Positions 8,260 through 17,200 of a stretch of 64,000 nt of DNA are shown here, piece by piece (the stretch's first letter is position 1; every line of letters begins with the position of its first letter). The notes beneath the pieces were generated by a model. The model was not told the origin of the DNA and did no database searches. It worked only from the letters and a program-made list of their open reading frames with translations. Position numbers and translations under genes: made by a program. This DNA comes from Deltaproteobacteria bacterium (lineage in GTDB: Bacteria > Desulfobacterota > DSM-4660 > Desulfatiglandales > Desulfatiglandaceae): the NCBI GenBank assembly GCA_019307945.1, contig JAFDIS010000004.1, positions 1 through 64,000 on the forward strand. Reading direction: 5' to 3'.

Positions 8260-9564
8260 TTACCACCGGAACAAACGGCTGCCCGAAAGCGTCAGCATGA
8301 CCTGATTGACCTCGTAATCGTCCGTATCTATATCGTCGTCCCGCTGCCTGTAAGTGTAGGTGAGGGAAAGGGAAAACCACCTGAGAAAAGACCAGCTCAG
8401 ACCGCAATTTCCGCTCCAGGTCTTCCACTCCCGGCCGTCCGCCTGCCGGTCCAGCCGGTAGGAACCTCCGGCAAAGACCTTCAGGGGTTCCAGGACCTGG
8501 TAATCAGCGCTCGCGGTACCGCTGTAATACTTGCTGAAGCCACGCCTTTCGGCCTCCAGGTAGGCCTCGTCCCACCCCCCCCGGCCTCCGATGCTGAGGC
8601 TTCCTCGTTCGATTCGTTTGGAAAAATCCAGGTTATAGCTGTATCCCTTCTGATCCTTGGAGACGTCCTTGTCCTGCTTGAAGTACCCGGCCCCCATGGA
8701 CACGGAAAAATCCCGGGAAAAGGCATGGGAAAAATCGAGGGAACCGTCGTGCACCTTGTATTCCTCGGTGTCCCCGTCGAAATTGCGCGTGCTGAAGTTG
8801 TATCCCAGCGAGGCACTGGTATGTTTTGTGAAGCGATAGGTGTAACGAAGACCCGCAGAATGGCCGGTGTAATCATCCCCTGCCGTTCCCTCGTCCCGCC
8901 AGAATTCCGCTTTGGTGTAACCGTAGGTCAATGTTACGCTATTTTGGACATTGAACGAATACGTCAGGGAAGCGTTGGGCGTCTGCGTGATTCCATTGTC
9001 TACGGTCTTGTCGTCGTTCTTGAGCCACGCGTGTCCGTAGCCCAGGGTGATGCTGTCACCTTGTCCGAAAATGTAATTCAGGCTACCGCTCGCGTTGTTG
9101 CGGTAGTAGGGCTCCCTGTTGCTTCGAACACCTTCCACGTCCTCGGCTTCTTCAATGGGCTCTTCACTCCGGGTCAGCGTGTCCGAGAGGCTCATTCGCA
9201 GATGCCGCCCCAACTGCCGGCCGAAGCTGAGAGAGCCTGAGTGCCGGACCGTGTCGTTCCTGTCCTGGTCGTCGTAAAAGACAAACGAAGGGCCGTATCG
9301 CAGGTCCAGGTCAGTGTGCTGTGCCCGAAAGCCCAGGTTGAGACTCGGCGAGACACTGGTAATGTAATCGGACTTTTCGTTCCGCTCGCTCAGGTAGATA
9401 TTGTCGTCGTACTGCTCGCTCACGGACAGGGCCGGGGTCACATCGAAGTGATAGCGGGCCCGCACCTGCCCGCAAAAGCAAAAGAGCACCATTGCAGCCG
9501 CCACCACCCCCAGGAAGCCCTCTTTGACCCGAGCCCTAACCCCGACTGATGACTTCATCCTCAT
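8260..9564 (-). CDS. Outer-membrane beta-barrel protein, exosortase-locus type
   Basis: A signal peptide (GFLGVVAAAMVLFCFCGQVRA) is followed by about 400 residues of alternating polar and aromatic beta-strand pattern. The first strand, VSEQYDDNIYLSE, is typical of the porin-like proteins found in PEP-CTERM/exosortase polysaccharide loci. The chain ends in an aromatic residue (LFRW), the usual outer-membrane insertion signal. No enzymatic motif is present. It may serve as an outer-membrane conduit or structural partner for polysaccharide secretion. It lies between the export-protein and chain-length genes. Starts at residues 1 and 3 are both possible. Confidence 0.82.
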   Translation of the reverse strand: MRMKSSVGVRARVKEGFLGVVAAAMVLFCFCGQVRARYHFDVTPALSVSEQYDDNIYLSERNEKSDYITSVSPSLNLGFRAQHTDLDLRYGPSFVFYDDQDRNDTVRHSGSLSFGRQLGRHLRMSLSDTLTRSEEPIEEAEDVEGVRSNREPYYRNNASGSLNYIFGQGDSITLGYGHAWLKNDDKTVDNGITQTPNASLTYSFNVQNSVTLTYGYTKAEFWRDEGTAGDDYTGHSAGLRYTYRFTKHTSASLGYNFSTRNFDGDTEEYKVHDGSLDFSHAFSRDFSVSMGAGYFKQDKDVSKDQKGYSYNLDFSKRIERGSLSIGGRGGWDEAYLEAERRGFSKYYSGTASADYQVLEPLKVFAGGSYRLDRQADGREWKTWSGNCGLSWSFLRWFSLSLTYTYRQRDDDIDTDDYEVNQVMLTLSGSRLFRW

Positions 9565-9655
9565 CCCCCTTTCCGCTCCCGAACCGTTCCACGAACCCTT
9601 ACCCTGCCGTGCCCCATTCCTTTTCCGAACCCTCGGTCCCGCCCGGGAACGCCCC

Positions 9656-10240
9656 CTACGGCACCACGATCGTGTCGTTGGGTCGCAACAGGATGTTTTG
9701 ATCCACGTTATCGCCGGAGATAAAATCCTTGTAATTGAAGGGAATCCTGATTTCCTTGTCGCCTTCCCTGCGGATGATCAGGATGTTCTTGGTGTCCGCC
9801 CACTCCGCAAAGCCGCCTGCCGTCGAAAGGGCCTGAAGCACTGTCATGCGGGGGGCCAGAGCAAAGGGACCGGGGCTGTTCAGCTTGCCGATGGTGTAAA
9901 TCACGCGGCTTCGGCTCTGGGCCACGATCACCGTCACCTCCGGTGCGGTGACGAATTTTTCCAGTTTCTTGCTCATCGCCTCCCTGAGCCCCGTCACGGT
10001 GCGCCCCGCGGCCATGATCTCGCCTATGAGAGGATAGGAAATACGACCGTCGGACATGACCGTCACATCCCTGGTGAGTTCCGGCTCCTTCCAAACGTAA
10101 ATGCTCAACACATCGTTCGGGCCGATGAGATAAGGCTCGGGCTCAGCTTCGCCGGCCGGGGCGGACGCGGCGGTCAGACAGAGTCCGACAACAGCCATGA
10201 CGAGGCACATGACTCCCTTTTTCCACGACTCGGACTTCAT
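9656..10240 (-). CDS. Wza-family polysaccharide export protein
   Basis: This 194-residue periplasmic/outer-membrane protein has the Poly_export domain (IGPNDVLSIYVWKEPEL, then VMSDGRISYPLIGEI) and a SLBB-type domain (IYTIGKLNSPGPFAL). It should form the outer-membrane end of the polysaccharide export channel with the chain-length protein. I placed the start at 10240 rather than 10261 because GGAGG lies eight bases upstream of that ATG. The signal peptide ends near ASAPAGEA. There is no convincing lipobox cysteine, unlike classical Wza. Confidence 0.92.
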   Translation of the reverse strand: MKSESWKKGVMCLVMAVVGLCLTAASAPAGEAEPEPYLIGPNDVLSIYVWKEPELTRDVTVMSDGRISYPLIGEIMAAGRTVTGLREAMSKKLEKFVTAPEVTVIVAQSRSRVIYTIGKLNSPGPFALAPRMTVLQALSTAGGFAEWADTKNILIIRREGDKEIRIPFNYKDFISGDNVDQNILLRPNDTIVVP

Positions 10241-10285
10241 GAAACTTTCCTCCCTCTTCAAGGACCCCCGGACTTCGTCTACTCG

Positions 10286-11302
10286 TCAGTCCTTCGTGAT
10301 TCCCAGTTTTTCCAGCTTGTAGAAGAGCGTCTTGTAGCTGATCTTCAGCATGCGCGCCGCCTGTCGCTTGTTCCAACCCGTGGCGTCCAGGGCGCGCGTG
10401 ATGACCTTTTTTTCTATGTATTCGATCCCGTTCGCCTTTACCTGCTTGAGGGACCTGGGTCCCACAAGGTCAAGGGAAATCTCCCCTTCGTCACCCTCGG
10501 GCCCGGCCGGACCCTTCTCGAATTCCATGGGCACGGGAAGGCCGTCCCCCGCCATGTTCGCCAACAATTCGTACTTCACCTTTTCCGGATCATCCCCCAC
10601 CAGGAGGCGCAGGATGGTGCTGCTCAATTCCCTCACGTTCCCCGGCCAGTGGTATTTCTGGAAAAAGCGCTTGAGGTCCGTATCCAGCTTGAAGCGGTCC
10701 TGCACCTTCAGCTCCCGCTGGTGCTTCTGTATGAAGTGCTTGAGCAGCAGGGGGATGTCCTGTCTCCGCTCACGCAGCGGAGGGATGTCGATCTTGATGA
10801 TGTTGAGGCGGTAATAAAGGTCCTCTCTGAACCTCCCTTCCTGCTGGTCCTTTTCCAGGTCATGGTTGGTGGCCGCCACCACCCAGGCATTGACCTTCAC
10901 GTCCTCGGTTCCTCCAAGCCGGGTGAAATCGCCGCTCTGGAGCACCTGGAGGAGCTTGGCCTGAAGCACCAGGGGCATGTCTCCGATCTCGTCCAAAAAA
11001 ATCACACCATCCGATGCGATCTCGAACTTCCCAGGCTTGAACTTGACGGCTCCCGTGAAGGCCCCTTTCTCATACCCGAACAGTTCACTCTCCAGGAGGG
11101 TCAAGGGTAATGCGGCGCAGTTGACCTTGACGAATCTCTTGTCGCGGCGGTTCGAGGCATAATGAAGCAGCCGGGCCACCACCTCCTTGCCCGTGCCGGT
11201 CTCGCCGGTGATCAGCACGTTGAACGCCGTGTCCGAGACCATGGTGATCAATTCGCGGATCTTCTGGATGTCAGGGTGGTTGCCCAGGAGCACGTAGTCC
11301 AT
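10286..11302 (-). CDS. Sigma-54 activator lacking a receiver domain
   Basis: This ~338-residue enhancer-binding protein has the AAA+ core almost at its N-terminus: Walker [11 protein letters not shown], the sigma-54 contact loop GAFTGA, Walker [11 protein letters not shown], and a C-terminal Fis-type helix-turn-helix ([20 protein letters not shown]). With no receiver it is probably controlled by partner proteins or its own level. A GTG start at 11404 would add 34 residues that look non-conserved. I prefer the ATG at 11302, which follows a promoter-like element at 11314-11341. It probably activates the adjoining polysaccharide genes at sigma-54 promoters. Confidence 0.87.
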   Translation of the reverse strand: MDYVLLGNHPDIQKIRELITMVSDTAFNVLITGETGTGKEVVARLLHYASNRRDKRFVKVNCAALPLTLLESELFGYEKGAFTGAVKFKPGKFEIASDGVIFLDEIGDMPLVLQAKLLQVLQSGDFTRLGGTEDVKVNAWVVAATNHDLEKDQQEGRFREDLYYRLNIIKIDIPPLRERRQDIPLLLKHFIQKHQRELKVQDRFKLDTDLKRFFQKYHWPGNVRELSSTILRLLVGDDPEKVKYELLANMAGDGLPVPMEFEKGPAGPEGDEGEISLDLVGPRSLKQVKANGIEYIEKKVITRALDATGWNKRQAARMLKISYKTLFYKLEKLGITKD

Positions 11303-11313
11303 AATGTGGTAAA

Positions 11314-11341
11314 TTTTTACACACTGCCCCGGGCCTGTCAA
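11314..11341 (-). promoter_or_regulatory. Candidate sigma-70 promoter for the receiverless activator
   Basis: On the minus strand, TTGACA (11336-11341) and TAAAAA (11314-11319) are separated by 16 bases. Transcription would begin only a few bases before the ATG at 11302, giving an almost leaderless mRNA. The -35 is perfect, the -10 matches at four of six positions. Confidence 0.4.
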
Positions 11342-11483
11342 CGAAAATTCCCCGGCCCGGAAACGGCTGTAATATCTCCTCGTGCCTTCATTTTTCGGGA
11401 TCACGCCCTTTTTTTGACGGGACCCGGCCCCGAATGAGGCCGACCTGCCTTTGTGCAGCCTCTCCCCTGCCCCGGGGATGCGT

Positions 11484-12887
11484 TCACGGCTTCAAATCGA
11501 ATTCAAGGATCCTGTTCAGGAGCGTCTTATAGCTCACCTGCAAGAGTTCGGCGGCCCGTTTCCGGTTCCAGTTGGTCTCCTTGAGAGTCTTGAGGATGGC
11601 CGTCTTTTCCACCTCCGAAACATAGGCCTTGCTGATCATTCTCAAGGAAAAATCCTTCTCCCTGAAAAACTTATTGATCTTCTCGTCGCCCCAGATCAAC
11701 AGGGGCGTCTTGGCCCCGGAAAAACTCCCGGCCGGCTGGCCCGCGATCCGTTCTCCCAGTTCCATCTCCTTGAAAATGGCGTTCCAGTCTCGTATCACGA
11801 TGGCCCTTCGAATGACGTTCTCCAGTTCCCGGACATTGCCGGGCCAGTCATAGGCCTGCAACAGTCCCATGACCCCCTCGGGCACGTCCAGGTTCTCTTT
11901 CCGGTACTCGAAACAGTACTTGTTCATGAAGTAGTGGACCAGCAGGGGGATATCTTCCTTGCGGCGGCGCAAAGGCGGCACCTCTATGTGCACGACGTGC
12001 AGCCTGTAATAAAGATCCCTGCGGAAGAGCCCATCCCTCACCTTGCGTCCCAGGTCGGCGTGGGTGGCCGCCACGACCCTGGTGTCCACCCACGTATCCC
12101 TGGTGCCCCCCAGCCTTGAGAAGGACTTGTCTTCGAGCACCTGGAGAAACTTGACCTGGAGTGAGAGGGACAGATCCCCGATCTCGTCTATAAACAGCGT
12201 GCCCTCGTCGGCCATCTCCAGCCGGCCGGGCTTATTCTTGTGGGCCCCGGTAAAGGCCCCTTTCTGAAATCCGAAGACCTCGCTTTCCAGGAGTTCGTCG
12301 GGCAGGGCGCCGCAGTTAATCTTCACGAGGGGGCCCTTGCATCGCGGAGAATGATAATGAATGGCCCGCGCCACGAGTTCCTTGCCCGTTCCGCTCTCGC
12401 CGGTTACCAGGACGGTGATGTCTTTGGGGGACACCATCCGCACCTTTTTCCGAATGTCCCTAAGCCCTGCGCTCTGGCCGATGATCACGGGGAAATCCGT
12501 CCTAGCCCGGCATTCCTGCCTGTAGGCAAGGGCCCCGCCGATGATCTCCCGCAGGGCATCCTCATCCGCGTCCGGCGGCACGAGATGAATCCCGTCAAAG
12601 GGAAAAAGATTCATGAGGTCGGAGGATGCCTCGTTTTCGCAGATGATCAGGACCGGCATCTCCAGCTCGATGATTTTGAGCTTGTGGAGGCACCGAATAC
12701 CGGCATCCAGCCCCACCCCGGGCCCGAGGATCGCCAGGTCCGGGGACAGGGCCTCCATTTGCTCGATGGGCATGAGAGGGGAGGCATTGCTGCGAAACCG
12801 GTAGCCCAGCCTATCCAGACGCTCCTCAATCCCGGTCAGACGAGCTGGATCCTCATCCAACAACAGGATATTTAGTTTGCTCTCCAT
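11484..12887 (-). CDS. Sigma-54 response regulator with degenerate receiver
   Basis: This 467-residue activator has an N-terminal receiver-like domain ([12 protein letters not shown]), an AAA+ domain ([24 protein letters not shown]) and a Fis-type DNA-binding helix ([20 protein letters not shown]). In ordinary receivers the strand-3 motif carries the phosphoacceptor Asp; here it reads [14 protein letters not shown], with Gly at the expected position. Classical phosphorylation is thus unlikely. It resembles PrsR-type regulators of exosortase loci. The ATG at 12887 has GAGGG six bases upstream; the longer frame from 12938 looks non-conserved. It sits between the hybrid kinase and the second activator. 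Confidence 0.88.
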   Translation of the reverse strand: MESKLNILLLDEDPARLTGIEERLDRLGYRFRSNASPLMPIEQMEALSPDLAILGPGVGLDAGIRCLHKLKIIELEMPVLIICENEASSDLMNLFPFDGIHLVPPDADEDALREIIGGALAYRQECRARTDFPVIIGQSAGLRDIRKKVRMVSPKDITVLVTGESGTGKELVARAIHYHSPRCKGPLVKINCGALPDELLESEVFGFQKGAFTGAHKNKPGRLEMADEGTLFIDEIGDLSLSLQVKFLQVLEDKSFSRLGGTRDTWVDTRVVAATHADLGRKVRDGLFRRDLYYRLHVVHIEVPPLRRRKEDIPLLVHYFMNKYCFEYRKENLDVPEGVMGLLQAYDWPGNVRELENVIRRAIVIRDWNAIFKEMELGERIAGQPAGSFSGAKTPLLIWGDEKINKFFREKDFSLRMISKAYVSEVEKTAILKTLKETNWNRKRAAELLQVSYKTLLNRILEFDLKP

Positions 12888-13009
12888 GAGTGCCCTCTTG
12901 GTCCCCCTCCCTCCGGGCCCGGCAGGCCCGGGCATCACCCTGTTGGTCCCGGGACCAGGACTCGATTCTCAAAAGGCCGCCGCCCGGTGGAGGGCGCCTT
13001 TGGGGCCGC

Positions 13010-15439
13010 TCAGGCCGCCAGGACCCTTGAAAGGGTACGGCTCAGCTCCTCCAAGCCGCAAGGCTTTGTCAGGTACCCCTTGATCATGTTACTCACGGTC
13101 TCATCGATCCCGTTGGGACCTGATTCCTCGTACCCCGAGACTATGATGATCCTGGCGTCACGGTCCTCCTTGAGAAGTTCCTTGATACATGCCACCCCGT
13201 CCATTTCGGGCATGTTTCGGTCCATGAGCACCAGGTCCGGGCGCCATTCCGCGTATTTTTTCAGGGCCTCGGTGGGCCGTGCCGCGGCCTGGACATCGTA
13301 GTTGAGGCCCTTTGCGAGACCCACGAGGGCCTCAAGGGAACTGGGCTCATCGTCCACGATAAGGATTTTTTGACCCTTTCCCTGTACCACCTGCTTTTCC
13401 GACTTTTCCCGCTCGTCCTTCCTCTTTTCGGCTAAAGGGAAATAAATCTTGAATACCGTGCCTTTGCCCGGGGTTGAAGAGACCGCGATCCTGCCGCCGT
13501 GCTCGGCCACGATCCCGTGAACCGTGGAAAGCCCCAGACCCGTTCCCTTCCCCACGTCCTTGGCCGAGAAAAAGGGTTCAAAGATCCGCTCCAGGGTTTC
13601 CTGGTCCATGCCGTGTCCCGTATCCGAGACCACGGCCCACACCTGGTTTCCCGTCCTGTCGGCCTGCACCGCCAGTCGTCCCCCTTCCGGCATGGCGTCT
13701 CTCGCATTGGTGAAAAGATTCATGAAGACCTGGCCCAGGAGCGAGCGATTGCCGTTGACGAAAAGTCCCTCCGCCAGCTTCAGCTCCACCTGGATCCGTT
13801 TGTCGAACACCCTTTCTATGATGGTGTAGGTCTCAAGAATCACGTCCTTGAGATCCAGGACCACCGGGTTGAACTCCACGCCCACCTTCGAAAAGTGAAG
13901 CAGGCTGTTGACAAGGCCCACACCCTTGTCCACGGAGTTGTTGATGTTCCTTACGGTCTCCTTGACCTCGGGGTCGTCGCCGTGAATCATGTCCAGGTAT
14001 TCCACGTTGCCCAGGACGGCCTGGAGAATATTCCTGAAGTTGTGGGCCACGCCTCCCGCCAGCCGGCCCAGGGATTCGAGTTTCTGGGATCCCAGGAGCC
14101 TATTCTGGAGTGCGCGCTGTTCCTCCTCCGACTTCTTGACGCCCGTCAGGTCGTTGAAAAGGGTCACGATCTCACCCGAGGGCAGGCGGTAGACGTCGTA
14201 CTCCCTCCAACCGCTGGTCCGTTCATCCTCATAGAGAAAGGCCGGCACGTGTTCGCTTTCGCCGGTGCGCCATACCCGGCGGAACACCTCCGGGAGACCC
14301 ACCCGGCCGTAACCCGGGAAAACCTCCTCAAGTCGCTTTCCGCGCACCTGCCCGCGATCAATGCCCTCCATCTCCTCGGCCGCATAGTTGACATCCGCAA
14401 TGAGAAATTCCTCCGCGTCCCCCCCCACCTCGTAGACGACCACTCCGCTCTTCATGTTGTCAAAGATGGCGCGGAAGCGGGCCTCGCTTTTTCGCAGGCG
14501 CTGCTCGGTCCGATGCAGGGTACGGGTGCGGCTTTCAACGCGCCTTTCCTGGCGGGCATAGAGGAGGGCGTTTTCAATGGCGATGGCCGCCGGGCTCGCC
14601 AGTCCCATGAGCAACTGGAGGTCTTCCTTACGGAAGCCGTGGGGCGCGTGCAGGGAATCCACATAGATGGCCCCACGAATCTTGGAACGGCTGACGAGGG
14701 GAACACACATGACGGATCGGATCTTGAGGGCCTTGATGCTGTCGGACAGATCCGCCTCCAGCTCCGAACTGGTATCCGCCATGGTCACGGGCTTTCCTTC
14801 CTTGATCACCCGGTTCACGATGGTCCGGCTGTAATCGATACTCGTGTGCTTGCCGTCCTGCCTGGATCGGGCGATGGTCTCGGACAACCTCCCCGTGTCT
14901 CCGTCCAGCAGCAGGACCGCGCCCCTGTCGATGCGCTTGAGGCAGTCGAAGAGATACTCCATGACCTTTTCGAGAATATCGTTGATGTCCAGCGACTGGG
15001 TCAAGGCATTGGATACCTTGTACATGAGCTGCAGGTTCTTCAGGTTGGTGAGCGGCCTGTCACGGTAGGGACCCGAGCCGAGATAGTCCCTGAAGCCCTT
15101 GGGGAACTTCACTGCGTGCCGGACCAGTGTGCCCCCCACGCTGAATTCCCGATCCAGGCACATCAGGGTGCCGCCAACTGCAATGGGGTGGCCCTCTTGC
15201 ACCTCCACCTCCTCGCCCGGGCTCAGGAGCCGACCGTCCAGGTAGGTCCCGTTGGTGCTCTTGAGGTCCTGGATGAAGAAGCGTTCTTCCCGCCGGACGA
15301 TCCTCATGTGACGGGCGGAAATGGAAGGGTCTTTGAGCCTGATGTCGTTCTGTTCCGACCGCCCGAGATACTGGGTGTCCTTTTTCAGTTCAAATGACTC
15401 CCCTTTGTCAGGACCTTCCAGGATGAAAAGTTTGAGCAT
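13010..15439 (-). CDS. FHA-GAF-PAS hybrid histidine kinase with C-terminal receiver
   Basis: This 809-residue soluble sensor has an FHA domain first (YLGRSEQNDIRL, then STNGTYLDG), which in other proteins reads phosphothreonine. A GAF domain follows (about 130-300), then PAS (about 330-440), a histidine-kinase core with H-box GGVAHNFRN, a GHKL ATPase (GTGLGLSTV) and a receiver (VDDEP, LVLMDRNMPEMDG). No membrane helix is visible. I moved the start to the ATG at 15439, which has GGAGG eight bases upstream and begins MLKLFILEGPDKG, the natural FHA start. It may receive input from a Ser/Thr kinase outside the window and signal to the neighbouring sigma-54 regulators or to the lone receiver. Confidence 0.92.
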   Translation of the reverse strand: MLKLFILEGPDKGESFELKKDTQYLGRSEQNDIRLKDPSISARHMRIVRREERFFIQDLKSTNGTYLDGRLLSPGEEVEVQEGHPIAVGGTLMCLDREFSVGGTLVRHAVKFPKGFRDYLGSGPYRDRPLTNLKNLQLMYKVSNALTQSLDINDILEKVMEYLFDCLKRIDRGAVLLLDGDTGRLSETIARSRQDGKHTSIDYSRTIVNRVIKEGKPVTMADTSSELEADLSDSIKALKIRSVMCVPLVSRSKIRGAIYVDSLHAPHGFRKEDLQLLMGLASPAAIAIENALLYARQERRVESRTRTLHRTEQRLRKSEARFRAIFDNMKSGVVVYEVGGDAEEFLIADVNYAAEEMEGIDRGQVRGKRLEEVFPGYGRVGLPEVFRRVWRTGESEHVPAFLYEDERTSGWREYDVYRLPSGEIVTLFNDLTGVKKSEEEQRALQNRLLGSQKLESLGRLAGGVAHNFRNILQAVLGNVEYLDMIHGDDPEVKETVRNINNSVDKGVGLVNSLLHFSKVGVEFNPVVLDLKDVILETYTIIERVFDKRIQVELKLAEGLFVNGNRSLLGQVFMNLFTNARDAMPEGGRLAVQADRTGNQVWAVVSDTGHGMDQETLERIFEPFFSAKDVGKGTGLGLSTVHGIVAEHGGRIAVSSTPGKGTVFKIYFPLAEKRKDEREKSEKQVVQGKGQKILIVDDEPSSLEALVGLAKGLNYDVQAAARPTEALKKYAEWRPDLVLMDRNMPEMDGVACIKELLKEDRDARIIIVSGYEESGPNGIDETVSNMIKGYLTKPCGLEELSRTLSRVLAA

Positions 15440-15530
15440 GGCGAAACCTCCCCGAAACGCTGAACGCCGTGGGTGGAAGGGCTGGGATTTCAGGCTCATG
15501 CCGCGAAGGGCCCCCCGGGGGGCCTTCGGG

Positions 15531-15899
15531 CTAACCCAGGAGCCTTTCGATGTGATCTTTCAGCACCGCCATCTTCACGGGCTTGGCCAGGACCAGGTCT
15601 GCCTTTCTTTCCAGGGCCGCGGCTTCGGGCTCCTTTCCATACCCCGTGATGGCGATGACCGGAATTTCAGGCCTTCTCTCTTTCAGGGCCGTCACCACGC
15701 CCACGCCGCTCACATAGGGCATGACGATATCGGTGATCACCAGATCGTATGCAGCAGAATCCAGGAGTTTCATCCCTTCCATGCCGTCGGCCGCGCTGAT
15801 CACCCCGTAACCCAGGTATTCCAGGTGCTTGATCATCATGGACAGGACGTCCGGATCGTCCTCGATCACGAGGATGGTCTTCCGAGGTTTATCGCTCAT
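15531..15899 (-). CDS. Stand-alone CheY-like receiver
   Basis: This 122-residue single-domain response regulator has the acidic pair in VIEDDP, the phosphoacceptor Asp in DLVITDIVMP, Thr in IAITGYG and Lys in LAKPVK. All catalytic positions are intact, in contrast to the receiver of the sigma-54 regulator at 11484. It may act as a phosphorelay intermediate or allosteric switch for the adjacent hybrid kinase, 91 bases downstream on the same strand. Confidence 0.9.
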   Translation of the reverse strand: MSDKPRKTILVIEDDPDVLSMMIKHLEYLGYGVISAADGMEGMKLLDSAAYDLVITDIVMPYVSGVGVVTALKERRPEIPVIAITGYGKEPEAAALERKADLVLAKPVKMAVLKDHIERLLG

Positions 15900-15995
15900 A
15901 TGCCTTGTCTCCCGTTCCTGCGCCGGGGTTTGCCGTGGGACGCTCCGGGGAAGTTTTCTCCCCGGGCGCCCACCTTTTCCCCGTGGTTTCCGACC

Positions 15996-17150
15996 TCACC
16001 GGATGCTTTCCAGGTATGCGAGGTCCTGTTCCTGGGTGTTCTTGGTCCCAATGGCCAGGACTGTGATCCTGCCCCGGGTGTCTTTCTGATAATAGAGCCT
16101 CCCCGAATAGGAGAAATCCACCTCCAGGACGTTCATCTTGCCGCCCTTGCCGAAGACCTTTCTCCTTACGGAAACCAGGCTGTCATCCCGATCGAGGTGC
16201 TGAATAACCTCCTCTGCCTTGAGCTGGAATTCCCCCGTGAGTCCGCTGAAGCCCGTAAGGGCCCTCTCCGTGAAGGTGAGGTTCTTGTAAAGGACCCGGA
16301 AGCGCTTGGCAGCGGCGGCCGCCTGCTTTTGCCTTTTGCGCGGATGTCGCGTTTTCGCCCGCAACCGGTCCAGTTCCTCGCGCAGCCTCAGGGCCTCCTG
16401 CTCAAGCTCCTCCTTGAGATCCTTCTGGCTCTGGAGACCCGTCTCCAATTCTTCCATCTCTTCGAGCAGCGCGTCAACGTCTTTCGAAAGGCCTTCCTTG
16501 TCCTTGCTCAGATGCTCGATCCGCCGGAGATAGCCGTTTTGCTTGGCCTCGATTTCCTTCAACGCCCCCCGGGTCTGATCCAACTGGCCGGAAAGGCGCT
16601 CGATGACGGCCCTGCGGTCAGCTTCGAGGGCCTCGACCCGGCGCATGCCCCTGCGCACGAAGGCCCTGAGGACCAGGGCCGCAGCGAGCAGATAGACCAG
16701 GAGGATTGAATTGGAAATCCAACTGTTGTGTGCGACCTTGAGGTTCAGGGAAACGACCAGCCCCTCGTTGAGCAACCGGTAATTTTCCGTGGCCACAGCC
16801 ATGTAATGGGCCGCGTCAAGGGGGTCGTCTTCTGTTCCGGCGGTTCCTGGCTCCAGCTCCGCCACAGGGTAGAGGATCCGGTTGTCCCCCGTCTTTACAA
16901 GGATCCGGGCCCGCACGCCCAGGCGGTACTTGAGGCTTTCGGACAGATATTTTCCGATATTCCTGTTGATCTCTTCGACCAGGGAATAGCGTCCTTCGTA
17001 AAGGGCTTCCTGATCCTGGACGATGATGCGGTTGAGCCGTTCGGATTCCCGTCGCTGCCAGTAACTCTCCAGACCCTGGATCGTCAGGATGTAGCACAGG
17101 GGGGGCAGAAAGATGCATAGGAACAGTATGCGATAGGGGAACCTGTTCAT
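15996..17150 (-). CDS. Membrane coiled-coil protein with RelE-like C-terminal region
   Basis: I do not recognise this 384-residue protein as a named family. One helix (about 6-24) and a second (about 147-166) bracket a ~120-residue extracytoplasmic region, the layout of a membrane sensor. A long coiled coil follows (about 170-285), then a basic linker with KTRHPRKRQK. The last ~85 residues (VRRKVFGKGGKMNVLEVDFS, then YYQKD, ITVLAIGTKNTQEQD) have the pattern of a ParE/RelE-like fold: two helices, then strands ending in a 'vl.iG.K' motif. I infer this by eye. It could be a signalling output domain rather than a toxin, since no antitoxin gene is adjacent. Confidence 0.6.
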   Translation of the reverse strand: MNRFPYRILFLCIFLPPLCYILTIQGLESYWQRRESERLNRIIVQDQEALYEGRYSLVEEINRNIGKYLSESLKYRLGVRARILVKTGDNRILYPVAELEPGTAGTEDDPLDAAHYMAVATENYRLLNEGLVVSLNLKVAHNSWISNSILLVYLLAAALVLRAFVRRGMRRVEALEADRRAVIERLSGQLDQTRGALKEIEAKQNGYLRRIEHLSKDKEGLSKDVDALLEEMEELETGLQSQKDLKEELEQEALRLREELDRLRAKTRHPRKRQKQAAAAAKRFRVLYKNLTFTERALTGFSGLTGEFQLKAEEVIQHLDRDDSLVSVRRKVFGKGGKMNVLEVDFSYSGRLYYQKDTRGRITVLAIGTKNTQEQDLAYLESIR

Positions 17151-17200
17151 GGCAGCGTGCGGGGCGCCCGCGGGCGGGGGCGCCCGGCATCCTCCCTCCC

